DNA of 64,000 bases. Origin: Paralichthys olivaceus. Taxonomy: Eukaryota > Chordata > Actinopteri > Pleuronectiformes > Paralichthyidae. Within the stretch, counting starts at the first letter, position 1. Every line of letters starts with the position of its first letter. Of this stretch, positions 28,301-40,148 are shown piece after piece. A model generated the notes under the pieces. That model had not been told where the DNA came from. It did no database searches and saw nothing but the letters and a program-made list of their open reading frames with translations. The stretch is taken from assembly GCF_024713975.1 (NCBI RefSeq), contig NC_091102.1:11289001-11353000 (forward strand), given 5' to 3'. Position numbers and translations under genes: made by a program.

Positions 28301-31300
28301 ATGATGGTTAATTTCAGTGTTTCTTTTCTCTTTAATCTGCTGTTGTCAGACCATGGCAGTGGGCACATGTGCAGTGACAATATCTGTGAACACAACTGTA
28401 CTGACCTGACGGAAGGAGGCCTCCTCTGCTCCTGTAGGTCCGGCTACAAGCCCAGAGAGACAGAGAAACACATGTGTGAAGGTAATCTGCACATCAATTT
28501 GTCAGTCATGCTCTCAATCTAAATACACACTGACATTACAGTTTGAGTGTTTTTTCTCTTTTTTAATTTCCTCTGCTTTTGGTAAAAGATGTGAACGAGT
28601 GTGAAGTGTACGGGACGTGCCCTCAGGACTGTAAGAACACAAAGGGCAGTTACGAGTGCTTTTGTGCTGAAGGCTTTCGCTCGTTTGGGGAGCCACACGG
28701 GACAGAGTGTGCTGCCCAGGGTAAGAGCTAAACTTTCATGCTTAGAAGGTGCACATATTCTCCTGTATTTCTCATTAAAGCCAAAGTCTGAATCGCAATT
28801 GCTAATAGTTTTCATCACATCTCAACTTCTACTCAGGAAACCCACCAGTGCTGCTCCTGCCAGACAACGTTCGCATCCGTCGTTTCAACCTGACGTCTGA
28901 GGAGTATTCAGACTATGTGGACAATGCGGAGCACATCCAGGCCTTGGATTATCTGTGGGACCCAGAGGGACAAAGCCTCAGTAAGAATACTGCTGTTGTA
29001 GACCATTAAATCTTCTGCTTTCAGAGTGAATATAAAAACAGCAATATCTCAGAGTTTGGATAACCTGTAACACCGGATGTTCTGCAGGTGTTGTGTACTG
29101 GACAGTTCTGGGTCAAGGCTCTCAGTTTGGCTCCATCAAACGTGCCTACATGACCACGTTCAACGATCACGGTAACAACCCAGTGAAAGAGCAGGATCTG
29201 AACCTGAGATACATCGCTAATCCTGACGGCATTGCTGTGGACTGGGTTGGAGGGTAATATACCAGGGTTGAAACATCACTTACATAAAGGCCACTCTAAG
29301 TTTCATTCAGCCGCTCACTGGGTTCCTTTTTGACCATTTACAGGCACATATATTGGACAGATTCTGGTACCAATAGGATTGAAGTGGCCAAACTGGACGG
29401 GCGGTACAGGAAGTGGTTGATCCACACTGACCTCGACCAGCCTGCTGCTATTGTTGTCAATCCATCACTCGGGTAAGAGGTTGTTCAGTTTCAGTATTAA
29501 AAATATGTTGTTGCATCTTATTTTAGGTCTTGAAAGAAATGGTGTATTTTGTGTATGCCAGAATGATGTACTGGACAGACTGGGGCAGGAAACCCAGAAT
29601 AGAATCAGCGTGGATGGACGGTCAGAACAGAGTGGTGCTGGTGAGAGAGGAGGACCTGGGCTGGCCTACTGGGCTGACTCTGGACTATCTGAATGGAAAC
29701 AGGATTTACTGGTGCGACTCAAAAGAAAACATCATCGAGTCCATGAATCCTGATGGCACAGACAGAAACATCATCATATCGGGAGGTCAGAACACTGAGA
29801 TACTGGGGAGCTCTGGCACTGATGCAACCAGTGTTTTTATTCAAATCATAGATTAGGTGAGTACAGCCTGAGTGAGATGTGCATTAAAGTATTGTGTTTT
29901 CTCTGCTCTAGATATTGGACATCCCTACAGTCTGGACGTCTTCGAAGGTCACGTGTACTGGACGACAAAGGAGAAAGGTGAAGTGTGGAGGACAAACAAG
30001 TTTGGAAAAGGAAATAAAGTCAAAGTTCTAACCATCAACCCGTGGCTGACTCAAGTCCGAATTTACCAGGAGCACCGACACAACCGCTCAGGTCAGAACA
30101 CAGAGGGATTTAAGTGATTGTGTAGAAAAAGAAAGAAGATTTACTACTGCACAAAGAATATTTCAGTCAACACATCTGTCTTCACATGGTCCGGACTGGT
30201 GAAAATTGTATTGGGGACCTTGCATTTGTATTGTATTTATAGTAACTTACTATCAACCAAATATAGTGTGTGATCAGCTTTTATATGTGTAGAAACATAC
30301 TCTTGTGTTTTTTAATTTAACCCTTATTTATTTTTTTTATGCATCCTTGATCACACACACTGAAATTCCACAACACACAAAAAGTTATATGAATGAAAGA
30401 AACCTGGAAGCAAAGAGCAGAGTTTTTTCTAAACAATTATAGTGAAAAGATTTATTGGTGTGGTGACGTGTTCTGAAATGTATAATCAACCCACTACAAG
30501 CTTATCCTCCAGCATTCTCTTGCATTGAACCATACCTAACAGTGTTATTCTTCTATGATCTGTCCTCTTCAGTGCTGAACCCTTGTAAGAACGTGTGCAG
30601 CCACCTCTGTCTCCTCCGGCCTGGCGGTTACACCTGCGCCTGCCCGCAAGGCTCCTCTCAGGTGGAGTTTGACTCCAACGAATGTGATGCAGGTAAACCA
30701 CAACAACAGCCTGGCTGCATGCAGCTGCATAATTTTGCATACATCATACATTGCTAAATCTCTGTCTGCTCCTGGCTGCTCCTGTGTTGCTTTTGTGAGC
30801 TTGTGATGTGATGTTGTTTTTGCCGTTTTTATTTTTCATCCCATGTCTACCTGGCATTTTGCTCCTTCAGCCATTGAGCCTCCTGTTCCAATGCCCCTTG
30901 CATGTAGATGCATGAATGGTGGAACCTGCTACACTGATGAAAGTGGTCTGCCCAAGTGCAAGTGAGTGTGTATGCAGGGGCCATTTATACCAGTGAATGA
31001 TTCTCCATCAGTCATAATGTCTGTTGATGATCCGTTTTCATACATACTGTAAAATTAAGTTTTCCACTGTAAGTTCTCCCAGCATTAAAGATTTGTTCTG
31101 GTTGTATTGTTTAGATGTCCATATGGTTATTTGGGCAGCTACTGTGAGATGGGGAAGTCACAAGGAGCTCCAGCAGGAACAGGTACCGTGTTTCTAATAT
31201 TATCCATCATTTTATAATGAGAATAATAATAACTTTATTCATATGGTGCCTTAAAAAGGTCGTTTAAAAAGTGATTTGACAGAGCAAGGAAACCAGGGGG

Positions 31301-33635
31301 CAATCATAAAATCCATAAAAATCCAGTCAAATGAATAAAATAATGAAGAAATCGAAGCAATAAGAAGACAGCATCACGAAAGAGCAGTTAATAAAGATTA
31401 AAATAATAGCAACAATAAGAAAACATAAAAAGATGAGATCCCATAAAGGCAAGTCTGTAAAATCTCTCCTGAAGCTCATGCTCATATGAGGTCCACATTT
31501 CTGTTATGTAGTTAGATGAACATAGAGCCGATGGAGAGAAGCCACTATCGGGGTGATGTGATGTCGTTTATGAATCAGGTCTAAGTAGTTTGCATGAGTT
31601 TTATGTGATTAGGTTAATCCGTTCTCACTTTACTGGCAGTCATGTGGGACCTGTTGTTCAGTACCAGTCTTGTTATCTGGGCTTCACTGAAGCACATCGA
31701 GGCCAGAGGTGATGAACTCAAACTTCTTTCTCATTTAAGAGCAAATGGCTCAGAAAACTGCCTCAATCAGCAGAAAATGAAGATGTTACCCAAAGAAAAT
31801 CCCACTTGAGCTCAATAAATAACCAAGAAATATTAGAATGGATCAATGTTTAACTTCAGCAAAATAACGGGTCTATTTGAAGCCATGAACTGTAATGGAC
31901 CAGTCAGCAAAATATTATTAGAAAATATTATTTAGCACTTTCTGGTGACAATGTCCCATAACATCTGAATATCTTCCACTTGCTCTGTGTGTAGCTGTGG
32001 CTGTTTTACTGGCTGTCATTGTCATCCTGATCACCGGAGTGTTAGTTGTCGGAGTTTTCCTCAACTACAAGCGAACAGGATCCTTCATCCCCTCCATGCC
32101 CAAACTACCCAGGTATCTCAGCTCTTGCTGACGATTCTGTCATTTCCACTCAGTGCATGTTTTAATGAACTGAAACTAAACTGAAGCTCACTGGAGTGTT
32201 TTTGTTTGTGTTCAGCATCAGTAGCCTGGTGAAGTCCAGTGACACTGGGAACGGGGTGACATTTCGCTCAGGTGATAACGTCGACCTCGAACCATCACAC
32301 ATTGGAGTGTCATTCATTGACACGGCCATGCAGAGGGTGAGTCCAGGAGGAAACGTTATTAGCAGTTAATAATCTACTCAAGTGTTGTATCAGCATTTTA
32401 AACTCACAAACAAACATGTTCTCTATTTGATTCATTAACAACTGTTATTTTAGTATTGATGCTTGTTTCAGCATCAATTGAGAAAAGTTAACAATTGTTT
32501 AGTCATTTGAGGTTGAATATGCACTGAAAGATTTATCTTATTTATCTCATATCCCATAGGATGATAACATTGCAATGGACACTAGGGGGCAGCCAATCAC
32601 ATTTGAGAACCCTTTATACAGCAACGCACCTGGAAGTTCTGCTGATCCTGCTGTCATTCATCCAACACAGGTACTCCTTAATAATGTGTCTTATCTTTTA
32701 GAATCTCTATCACACATTGACTTCACGTTCAAGTGATGGAAACGTTTTAATATTTTTTATTTTCTTACCTCCCAATAATTAACATTCTTGCTAACTGAGG
32801 TATATTTAAATTTGGTGTTTTGTAACCTGGTTAGTTTTGTATGCTCTGTCCCTGTGAAGTGAATAATATAAATATATAAACAATCTTTATATATATCAAA
32901 TGTATATATATACGTATATGAAGTGTAAGTTATGTCATTTTCTGGTCCCAAGGAAAATTTGTGGTTCCAATGTTGTTACATGAGTTTGGTTCATTGCAGG
33001 TATTTATTTATTGTAGGTCACTGAAGACTCTATGGACATGCATGTTTCTCCTGATAAAAGCCAAAATCTTATTTAATGAACCCTTCATTTTGATAATATA
33101 TGCAGCTTGTTAATTCAGTTGTCATGGCAGCAGACATTACATACGTATTTTCAAACAGGTGACTGTGAATGTGAGCGGTGAACAGCTGCAGAACAACTTT
33201 GTGAACCCGGTGTTTCACGGCGATCAGAGCGCGGGCGTCGTGAACACGTCTTCAGTCAGCGCCAAACCTGTTCAGGTAAAGTATCTTTCACATAAAACCA
33301 TATATAAACTAAATTCTTCAAATGTCGTGTCAACTGATTATTTGTGATCATTCACAGGAGTCAAAGTGGAGCTTGTTCAAACGGAAATTAATGCCAAGCG
33401 CCACGTTTGAAAACCCTTCGTATTCAGAGGTGAATTAAGACATGAAAAATCTTTTTCAGACACAAGTTGCAGAAAAATAAATGTGATGTTTTTTTCCTCG
33501 TTTTCACCTCCTGCATTGTTTTTGCAGATGAAGGATGAAAAGCCTGTAAGCAGCAGGGGGGACTCCACCTTTTCGCCAGCCGAGGACACTTTCAAAGACA
33601 CAGCCAACCTTGTCAAAGAGGACAGCGACGTATAA
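1..33635 (+). CDS. lrp2: lrp2 (megalin), 5'-truncated gene, 66 exons in window
   Basis: Giant endocytic receptor of absorptive epithelia (kidney proximal tubule, yolk sac, neuroepithelium) that takes up vitamin-binding proteins, hormones and lipoproteins. The spliced exons give about 4,050 codons; human megalin has about 4,655, so only the N-terminal part lies upstream. Module order seen: end of a YWTD propeller, EGF, propeller, EGF, 8 LDL-receptor class A (LA) repeats, 2 EGF, three propeller-EGF units and a further propeller-EGF, 10 LA, 2 EGF, propeller, EGF, 11 LA, 2 EGF, propeller, EGF, EGF, one membrane helix and a cytoplasmic tail. Cluster sizes 8/10/11 match LA clusters II-IV of mammalian LRP2, which separates it from LRP1. 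The first base belongs to an exon ending at 4; the stop TAA is 33633-33635. Introns are GT-AG and mostly phase 1 between modules. Introns not listed separately (for example 1825-2404, 4456-4953, 10553-11063, 19620-20164, 32671-33158) show nothing beyond AT-rich sequence. Whether this is the fish a or b copy cannot be told here. Confidence 0.96.
3270..5608 (+). CDS. lrp2: lrp2 LA cluster II (8 LDL-receptor class A repeats)
   Basis: Exons 3270-3551, 3690-3929, 4336-4455, 4954-5070 and 5228-5608. Eight LA repeats, each with six cysteines and the acidic calcium cage ending in DxSDE or a close variant (for example [13 protein letters not shown] at the start, [13 protein letters not shown] at the end). 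This is the ligand-binding cluster that in mammals binds RAP, aminoglycosides and lipoproteins. Several exons encode a single repeat bounded by phase-1 introns, the usual exchangeable-module layout. The high content of GAT/GAC/TGT codons produces long open frames on the other strand and frames, which are shadows. Confidence 0.94.
5924..5938 (+). CDS. lrp2: candidate 15-nt lrp2 microexon
   Basis: A 15-base segment bounded by a strong acceptor (long pyrimidine run ending TTTCAG) and a good donor (CCAG then GTAGGA). It keeps phase 1 on both sides and contains no stop. Inclusion would change the linker after the last LA repeat from N-QESC to NEALPDQESC; skipping gives the form closest to the human protein. 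Splice use is inferred from sequence only, and alternative inclusion is the likeliest reading. Confidence 0.5.
6280..8579 (+). CDS. lrp2: lrp2 exons: two EGF modules, third propeller, EGF
   Basis: Exons 6280-6528, 7130-7341, 7446-7630, 7734-7962, 8104-8281 and 8451-8579. The first exon holds two EGF-like modules, the second with a calcium-binding start (DIDEC). The next four exons make a propeller with YWSD, YWTD, FWTDW, YFAD and YWTD blade motifs. The last exon is a single EGF-like module. The intron at 7342-7445 is phase 0, unlike the phase-1 introns that bound modules, as expected inside a propeller. Intron 6529-7129 shows no feature I can name. Confidence 0.93.
8580..10138 (+). other. lrp2 introns 8580-9393 and 9561-10138
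   Basis: Two introns flanking exon 9394-9560. I see no coding potential, RNA gene or recognisable repeat in them. The minus-strand open frame across 9390-9845 overlaps the exon antisense and is a shadow. Confidence 0.6.
9394..11914 (+). CDS. lrp2: lrp2 exons: fourth propeller and EGF
   Basis: Exons 9394-9560, 10139-10282, 10443-10552, 11064-11241, 11365-11578 and 11675-11914. Blade motifs are more divergent here (IYWVE, LYYTN, LYWTD, LYWGV, LYFTD), as in the mammalian protein. Exon 11675-11914 begins with an EGF-like module with six cysteines and continues into the first blade of the following propeller. All joins keep frame, with phase-0 introns inside the propeller. Confidence 0.92.
11675..15288 (+). 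CDS. lrp2: lrp2 exons: fifth and sixth propellers with EGF modules, including a 933-nt exon
   Basis: Exons 11675-11914, 12071-12259, 13377-14309, 14402-14567, 14746-14904 and 14999-15288. The 933-base exon 13377-14309 is the largest in the window and encodes most of propeller five, an EGF module and the first blades of propeller six without interruption. Motifs YWCDF, LYFTN, LFWADY, VYWVDD, YWTDW and LYWAD are visible. Exon 14999-15288 completes the sixth propeller and starts the EGF module that is finished in the next exon. Confidence 0.93.
12260..13376 (+). other. lrp2 intron 12260-13376
   Basis: Intron of 1,117 bases before the 933-base exon. It is AT-rich with a short GC-richer patch near 12770-12830. 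No repeat, RNA gene or regulatory motif could be supported. Confidence 0.6.
15364..19619 (+). CDS. lrp2: lrp2 LA cluster III (10 LDL-receptor class A repeats)
   Basis: Exons 15364-15564, 16427-16669, 16774-16899, 17604-17723, 18268-18399, 19015-19216 and 19324-19619. The first exon ends the preceding EGF module and holds the first repeat. Ten repeats are counted, each with the six-cysteine pattern and DCGDxSDE-type calcium cage. The eighth repeat is split by the intron after SSYR (19216), with an unusual donor GTTATA. Direct splicing from 15564 to 16427 gives the linker VC-AFHTC, which matches the human VCALHTC. Intron 17724-18267 (544 bases) shows no clear element; 18400-19014 is pyrimidine-rich in its first part. 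Confidence 0.94.
15722..16095 (+). mobile_element. MITE-like TIR element, copy A
   Basis: A 374-base element beginning TTAAAGGTCCAGTGTGTA and ending with the near-perfect inverse TACACACTGTACCTTTAA, so terminal inverted repeats of about 18 bases with TTAA at both ends. No coding capacity. Two further copies lie at 35257-35574 and 53106-53478 (inverted). Inserted in the lrp2 intron before LA repeat 2 of cluster III. The TTAA ends would fit piggyBac-type target choice, but the superfamily is not established. Confidence 0.8.
16138..16164 (+). CDS. lrp2: candidate 27-nt lrp2 microexon 1
   Basis: 27 bases between an acceptor with a strong pyrimidine tract (TTTTTTTCCTC ... TTCATAG) and a donor GTTG/GTGTGT. 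Symmetric phase 1, no stop, encoding roughly GPKPQFNYV between LA repeats one and two of cluster III. The human protein has no matching insert, so if real it is alternative or fish-specific. Its acceptor lies just downstream of the TIR element ending at 16095. Confidence 0.35.
16256..16291 (+). CDS. lrp2: candidate 36-nt lrp2 microexon 2
   Basis: 36 bases between acceptor TTGCATGCAG and donor TCAG/GTAAAA. Symmetric phase 1, no stop, encoding about [12 protein letters not shown] in the same linker as the 27-nt candidate. It is followed 29 bases later by a (TG)n tract. Splice use is inferred only. Confidence 0.35.
16321..16370 (+). repeat. (TG)n microsatellite in lrp2 intron
   Basis: About 50 bases of near-perfect TG repeat with two TTT interruptions, placed 29 bases after microexon candidate 2 and 56 bases before the acceptor of exon 16427-16669. 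Confidence 0.95.
17020..17293 (-). repeat. interspersed repeat of the 'cctccnnnnaggaggttatg' family, minus orientation
   Basis: Read on the minus strand this begins near CCTAGGAGGTTATGTTTTCGC, contains GCAGGATTACGCAAAAACTAC and ends near CCTTGGTGGAGTAATACAGTC. It is related to copies at 26246-26638 and 40149-40497. I recognise the sequence as a very common fish interspersed repeat; its class is not certain. Confidence 0.65.
20165..22480 (+). CDS. lrp2: lrp2 exons: two EGF modules, seventh propeller, EGF, start of LA cluster IV
   Basis: Exons 20165-20831 (667 bases), 21623-21793, 21882-22105 and 22303-22480. The first exon encodes two EGF-like modules (the second begins DVNEC) and the first three propeller blades (LYWID, LYWVDG). 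The next two give FWTDW, LYWSD and YWTDW blades. Exon 22303-22480 encodes an EGF module and the first half of the first LA repeat of cluster IV; it ends with the weak donor GTTTGT. Confidence 0.94.
20832..21622 (+). other. lrp2 intron 20832-21622
   Basis: AT-rich 791-base intron inside the seventh propeller. I see no coding sequence or named repeat. Confidence 0.6.
22303..28158 (+). CDS. lrp2: lrp2 LA cluster IV (11 LDL-receptor class A repeats)
   Basis: Exons 22303-22480, 22940-23136, 23227-23472, 23713-23841, 25486-25605, 26741-26857, 27262-27378, 27507-27644, 27765-27887 and 28030-28158. Eleven LA repeats, most exons coding for one repeat bounded by phase-1 introns. Calcium cages of the DCGDxSDE type are intact in nearly all; the repeat of 27262-27378 has the divergent DCLDYTDE, similar to the human DCLDASDE. 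Cluster IV also binds ligands in mammals. Confidence 0.94.
23842..25485 (+). other. large lrp2 intron with GC-richer core and repeat fragment
   Basis: The longest intron in the window (1,644 bases). From about 24050 to 24620 it is clearly GC-richer than its surroundings, then AT-rich from 24780 to 25200. A fragment of the 26246-type repeat (AAACTACTGGATGG ... GGTATGGGTCAGGGAAGATC) lies at about 25266-25345. The GC-richer part matches no repeat or gene I know. Confidence 0.55.
25606..26740 (+). other. lrp2 intron 25606-26740
   Basis: The second half holds the interspersed repeat at 26246-26638. The first half (about 25800-26110) is moderately GC-rich unique sequence with no open frame or known motif. 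Confidence 0.55.
26246..26638 (+). repeat. interspersed repeat of the 'cctccnnnnaggaggttatg' family, plus orientation
   Basis: Starts near ACCTCCTCCACAGAGGTTTATG, includes GTGAGCAGGATTAAGC, TGATTTCCATGAAATTTGG and GGGGCGGAACCAGGA, and ends GGCAGAGGTAAGAACTCTAC. Same family as 17020-17293 (inverted) and 40149-40497. Non-coding, abundant in fish genomes. Confidence 0.7.
28350..31182 (+). CDS. lrp2: lrp2 exons: two EGF modules, eighth propeller, two membrane-proximal EGF modules
   Basis: Exons 28350-28481, 28589-28720 (EGF modules), 28837-28980, 29088-29253, 29344-29472, 29562-29785, 29912-30091 (propeller with VYWTV, IYWTDS, YWTDW, IYWCD, VYWTTK blades), 30573-30692 (EGF) and 30871-30961 plus 31115-31182 (last EGF, PCRCMNGG-type start, [10 protein letters not shown] end). 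The blade order and the NPWLTQVRI exit sequence match the last propeller of human LRP2. Intron 31183-31994 carries a degraded interspersed repeat. Confidence 0.94.
31215..31700 (+). repeat. degraded interspersed repeat in lrp2 intron
   Basis: Contains AATAATAACTTTATTCATATGG and GAGCAAGGAAACCAGGGGGCAATCATAAAAT, phrases I recognise from a common fish repeat that begins with a TTTATTTATATAGC-type stretch. The boundaries are approximate and the class is not determined. Confidence 0.5.
31995..33635 (+). CDS. lrp2: lrp2 transmembrane helix and cytoplasmic tail
   Basis: Exons 31995-32112, 32216-32336, 32560-32670, 33159-33275, 33358-33429 and 33528-33635. The first exon encodes a single hydrophobic helix ([20 protein letters not shown]) followed by a basic stop-transfer YKRTGS. 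The tail has FENPLY, FVNPVF and FENPSY, endocytic FxNPx(Y/F) motifs that bind PTB adaptors such as Dab2 and ARH. It ends in [16 protein letters not shown], almost identical to the human end [16 protein letters not shown] and usable as a class I PDZ ligand. Stop TAA at 33633-33635. Confidence 0.95.
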
Positions 33636-33869
33636 CCCCGTCTCTCACAGACGGGACAAAAAAGAAACACACTTTGCACAGAATTTATTTTTTTATGCAG
33701 CCTGTGTACAAAATTCAAATTGTCTTAGAAAAGAGAGGTACATTTCTTCAAAAAGTCTTGTGACTATGCCTTCTGCCATTTCTTCTGCCAATTCTTGTGT
33801 TAATGTTCTTTTCTTTATTCTGATGTACAATATGTATATCTTTGCACTGACGCTGCTGATAGAAATGTT

Positions 33870-33875
33870 AATAAA
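33870..33875 (+). terminator. lrp2 proximal poly(A) signal AATAAA
   Basis: Canonical hexamer about 235 bases after the lrp2 stop, in an AT-rich 3' UTR. Followed by further possible 3' UTR to the distal signal at 34503. Confidence 0.6.
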
Positions 33876-34502
33876 TATGTTGTATATTTGTAAATTTGAA
33901 CAGTAAGATTTGGTCAGAAAATATCTTTGAAATAGATCCCACGAATAGATCAATGTAAACACAATAACACGTATGAAAGCATTCTGAATGTACAGAATTT
34001 ATATGATCGAAGGTTATTAGTATCGGATAATGACGTTTTTGCCACTGAACAAAACTGAAGATGGATTTGTTCATCTGTCACGTTTATATACCTCATTTCA
34101 GGGCTGAAGAATTCAAGCAAACTCATGTGGATTTTAACTCATGAGCTAAAACACACATGTGAAACATACTTAACGTTTTAAATCTCTACCTACATTCCCT
34201 GAATTTGTGACTTTGAATCAACGTGATCATTTTGTTTTTATCTCTAGTAATGATATTGGAATAGTGGCCAAAATAGTTTGGGACAATACTTGAACACGCC
34301 CCATGTATGTTGCATGGAAATTAATTTATGTAGTCGATGATCTGGAAGAGCGACGCATGACCTGAGGATGTAGATTTTATAAACACGGTGAATGAATCCT
34401 TTGCAGAATGATCTGTTTTGTATCTTAATGAGGACCAATTAAAACTGTACCTGTGATCATGGAGAAATGTGTGGTTTAAATACTGCTGCAGAGACGTGAA
34501 TG

Positions 34503-34508
34503 AATAAA
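34503..34508 (+). terminator. lrp2 distal poly(A) signal AATAAA
   Basis: Second canonical hexamer, followed after about 25-40 bases by a GT/T-rich stretch (GATGTGTTCTTTTTT) typical of downstream elements. Would give an lrp2 3' UTR of about 890 bases. Confidence 0.55.
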
Positions 34509-34544
34509 TTTGCTATTTTGTAACAAAGTCTAGATGTGTTCTTT

Positions 34545-34550
34545 TTTATT
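34545..34550 (-). terminator. dhrs9 poly(A) signal (AATAAA on minus strand)
   Basis: TTTATT on the plus strand, 92 bases beyond the dhrs9 stop. It lies only about 36 bases from the distal lrp2 signal on the opposite strand. Confidence 0.55.
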
Positions 34551-34641
34551 TTTATGACATTCATACTTTTCATCCATTTACACAGATCACAGTAAAAACA
34601 TGTGGGTACCACAGGTCAGTCGTTCATTTACAACTTGTCTG

Positions 34642-37258
<2,617 letters not shown>

Positions 37259-37446
37259 TCATGCTCCTGCGCCCAAAAACATTGAAGATGAACATATAAA
37301 GTGCATCTACTTTCCAACAACATGATATAAATCAAATATTATTAACTAATAACCTTCACTTCTGCATTAGCCACACCCTTAGCCACACCCTCCTCATTAA
37401 CATTGATCCTTATTAGGAATGAGGAGCAGGGATCTGCAGCAATAAA

Positions 37447-37745
37447 ACAAACCCATCCATCCATTATTTATAGGGCTTATCCTCTGAGGGTAGTGGGGCA
37501 GCATCCTGGTGACATTAGGCAAGAGGTGGGGTCCTCCCTGGACAGGTCACCAGTCCATCACAGGGCTGATATACAAACACAAACAAACACTTACACCTAC
37601 GGACGATTTAGAGACTCCAATTAACCTAAACTGGTTGGACGGTGGGAGGAAGACAGAAACCTGGAGATAAAACCCACATAGCCGCAAGGAGAACAAATAA
37701 ATTCCACACAGAAAGATCCTGGACAACCACAGGTTCAAACCCAGA
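37447..37745 (+). repeat. teleost interspersed repeat (SINE-like), plus orientation
   Basis: Runs from CCATCCATCCATTATTTATAG through ACAGGTCACCAGTCCATCAC, TTAGAGACTCCAATTAACC and GGTGGGAGGAAGACAGAAAC to CAGGTTCAAACCC. I recognise this as an abundant fish repeat; the related inverted copy at 44835-45140 extends into a GGTTTGAATCCC motif resembling a tRNA B box, so a tRNA-derived SINE is possible. Upstream of dhrs9. Confidence 0.75.
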
Positions 37746-40148
37746 ATTAATATTATTATTAGTATTATTAATAATACTAATAATAATAATTTTGGTGCGA
37801 TTTTGACACACAATATCAGTGAACTGTGAATAAACTGGTGAAGGGGGGGCTTCAGGTTTCTGCAAACTGAGACCTGTTTGCTGCAGCTCAGCTAAGAACA
37901 GTTTCAGAAAGAATGCAACAACCAGCATCACCACAGGCCAAACAAACAGCCCATTCCGGTTTAGAACAAACACTGCAATAGTCTAATACATTAAAGAATA
38001 ATTATATACCACACATCAAGTTAATTTTTCAGTATTTAGATAATGGGATGAGTTTTAGTCCACTACTGCTTGACCTGAGATGATACCAGATTAAGATATT
38101 GTTGTTGTTTGTGGTGCTCAAATTATTAAAAAAACAACTCTTGATTATATTTTGTGTTTCTACAACACAAACCTCATCACATTTACCTGCACTGTGCTCC
38201 GTCTCCAGTGGAAATCCCACAACTCGGCAGGTGAACCTTTAATGCATTTTTTCCCCACTCAACCACCAGATGGCATCAATAAATACAAATAAATGGTTCT
38301 CAAAGCTTGTGCTCCTTATTTTGACTTGAATAATAAAACCAGTTTATATTCATATTCCAGATGTTTGAGTACTTCCAATGAGCCCCAAGCCACAGTTGAC
38401 ACAAATCTCATTTATAATTATAATAATAACAACAGCACACATACCATGGTTGCAGTTGCAGATCCAGGTGTGTCTTCCTGATCCAGAAAACTCAATACGG
38501 TGAAAATCTTGTCTCAGTCAACACTGGACCTTCCACGAGAAATTAAGTTTCTATGTGAACTGATTTCAGTGCGTCTGCACAGTCAAGGTCCATAAGTGAA
38601 TGTAACAGTTTCACTAGCACACGATTGTGTAATAGACTACACCAGATTACATGACCCCTGGATTTGATGACTGCAGTCCCCTTTACCTCAGATACTCTCT
38701 GAAAACACTGCGACTCAGCCCAAAGGTTGCAGAGAAAATGTCGATTATCGTCTTTGATATTGAAAACAAACAATATGTTTACGATGGAAGGAGCAGGTTT
38801 ACACAGGCGGAGTGGGGACAAAGTCCATCAAGACCAGGAGCCCACTGAGGTCAGCAGGAGGAAGCAGCTCAGTCAAATTTCATTTTCAGGTTTCAACTTC
38901 ACTAAGTTTCAGACATGTCCCACTCCAGAGCCATCCAATGATATTGTTTCTAGTATAACTAATGAGTAAGTACAGATTATTCTATTTAAAAAAAACAAAA
39001 AAAACAAGCTTAGTTTCAAAATAAAAGCTTAAACATACTATAAACTACTATAAAGCCATGTGGAAAAGATTTGTGTTGCCCCCTATTGGCCAGTTTTAAG
39101 ATCTCTTTACAAACTTGGTCCATATCTACCAAGGTGTTATGATGACAAATATTGATATGGTACAATTTGAACCAGGCACATTTTAAACTTCAGTAGATCG
39201 AAATGATTATTGAATATATTCTAAATTTTCAAATGACTAGACAAAGAATTCCAGATTATAATCTCATTTGTGTTATGCTACGATCATTGATTAACTTTGT
39301 GGCGCCCCTTATAGGTAGATTTGAAATAAATACACACTCAGTAAAAGTAATACATTCATACAAAATACAATATAAACACAAGGAACTATGAAAAAATACA
39401 AAGTCATATGTACAATGCACAGCAGAGAGAAATGTTCCAGTCATGGTGAAGCTTGATCCCAGTCTATAGCCCTGAACCCTCTTGTAAACGTGAGGAGGTT
39501 TTGCTTCTCATACCGACTTAAAGTATTTTTCTCATTCATTCTGTCTCTGGCGGCCTTCCTCCACTTGTTTATGGCCCAAGTGGAAAACTGTCTGAACACA
39601 CGTAGTCTGTGTGTCGTCGTGTTGTTCTTAATTCAATATGCAAACAAGTTGGAGCAGCAAACACAAGCTCTCCCCACAAGGGCCTTTTCAGTTTAGTTTA
39701 GTTTATCTTAAGTTATTTTAACGCTAAATTAAAAATACTTTTGTTGAAATTCACACAGCAATAGAGCACATATAAATCTTGCAGATGAGGTGAACAGGCA
39801 TGGTACTTGGTTAACAACTACAATTTAGGATTTAGATGGTGGTCAGAGGTGTGAAAGCTCATAAACACAAAGCAAACATTGTCCATTTCAAACATTTACC
39901 TTGTAGGAACAAGATGAAAGAAACCAGGTTCTGCAGCAGAGAGGACACAACCAGCAGCTCGTGTGAGTGTAAATCGTGTTTTGGCCGGGCAGAGACGTGA
40001 TTGACAGGTGAGATCTGCAGCGTGAGCTCAATCAAAGGTTTGTGATTCACTGTGCATCTGTGTGATGATTTACATCATTGAAGCGAATGGGGCATGTTGA
40101 TGCAAACATGGTGAGCTTCTCCAGAAAGTGACAGAGAAGCTGCTCATT

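Noticed and set aside
32757-32951. Short minus-strand open frame in lrp2 intron
   Set aside because: AT-rich low-complexity sequence with no domain or splice support.
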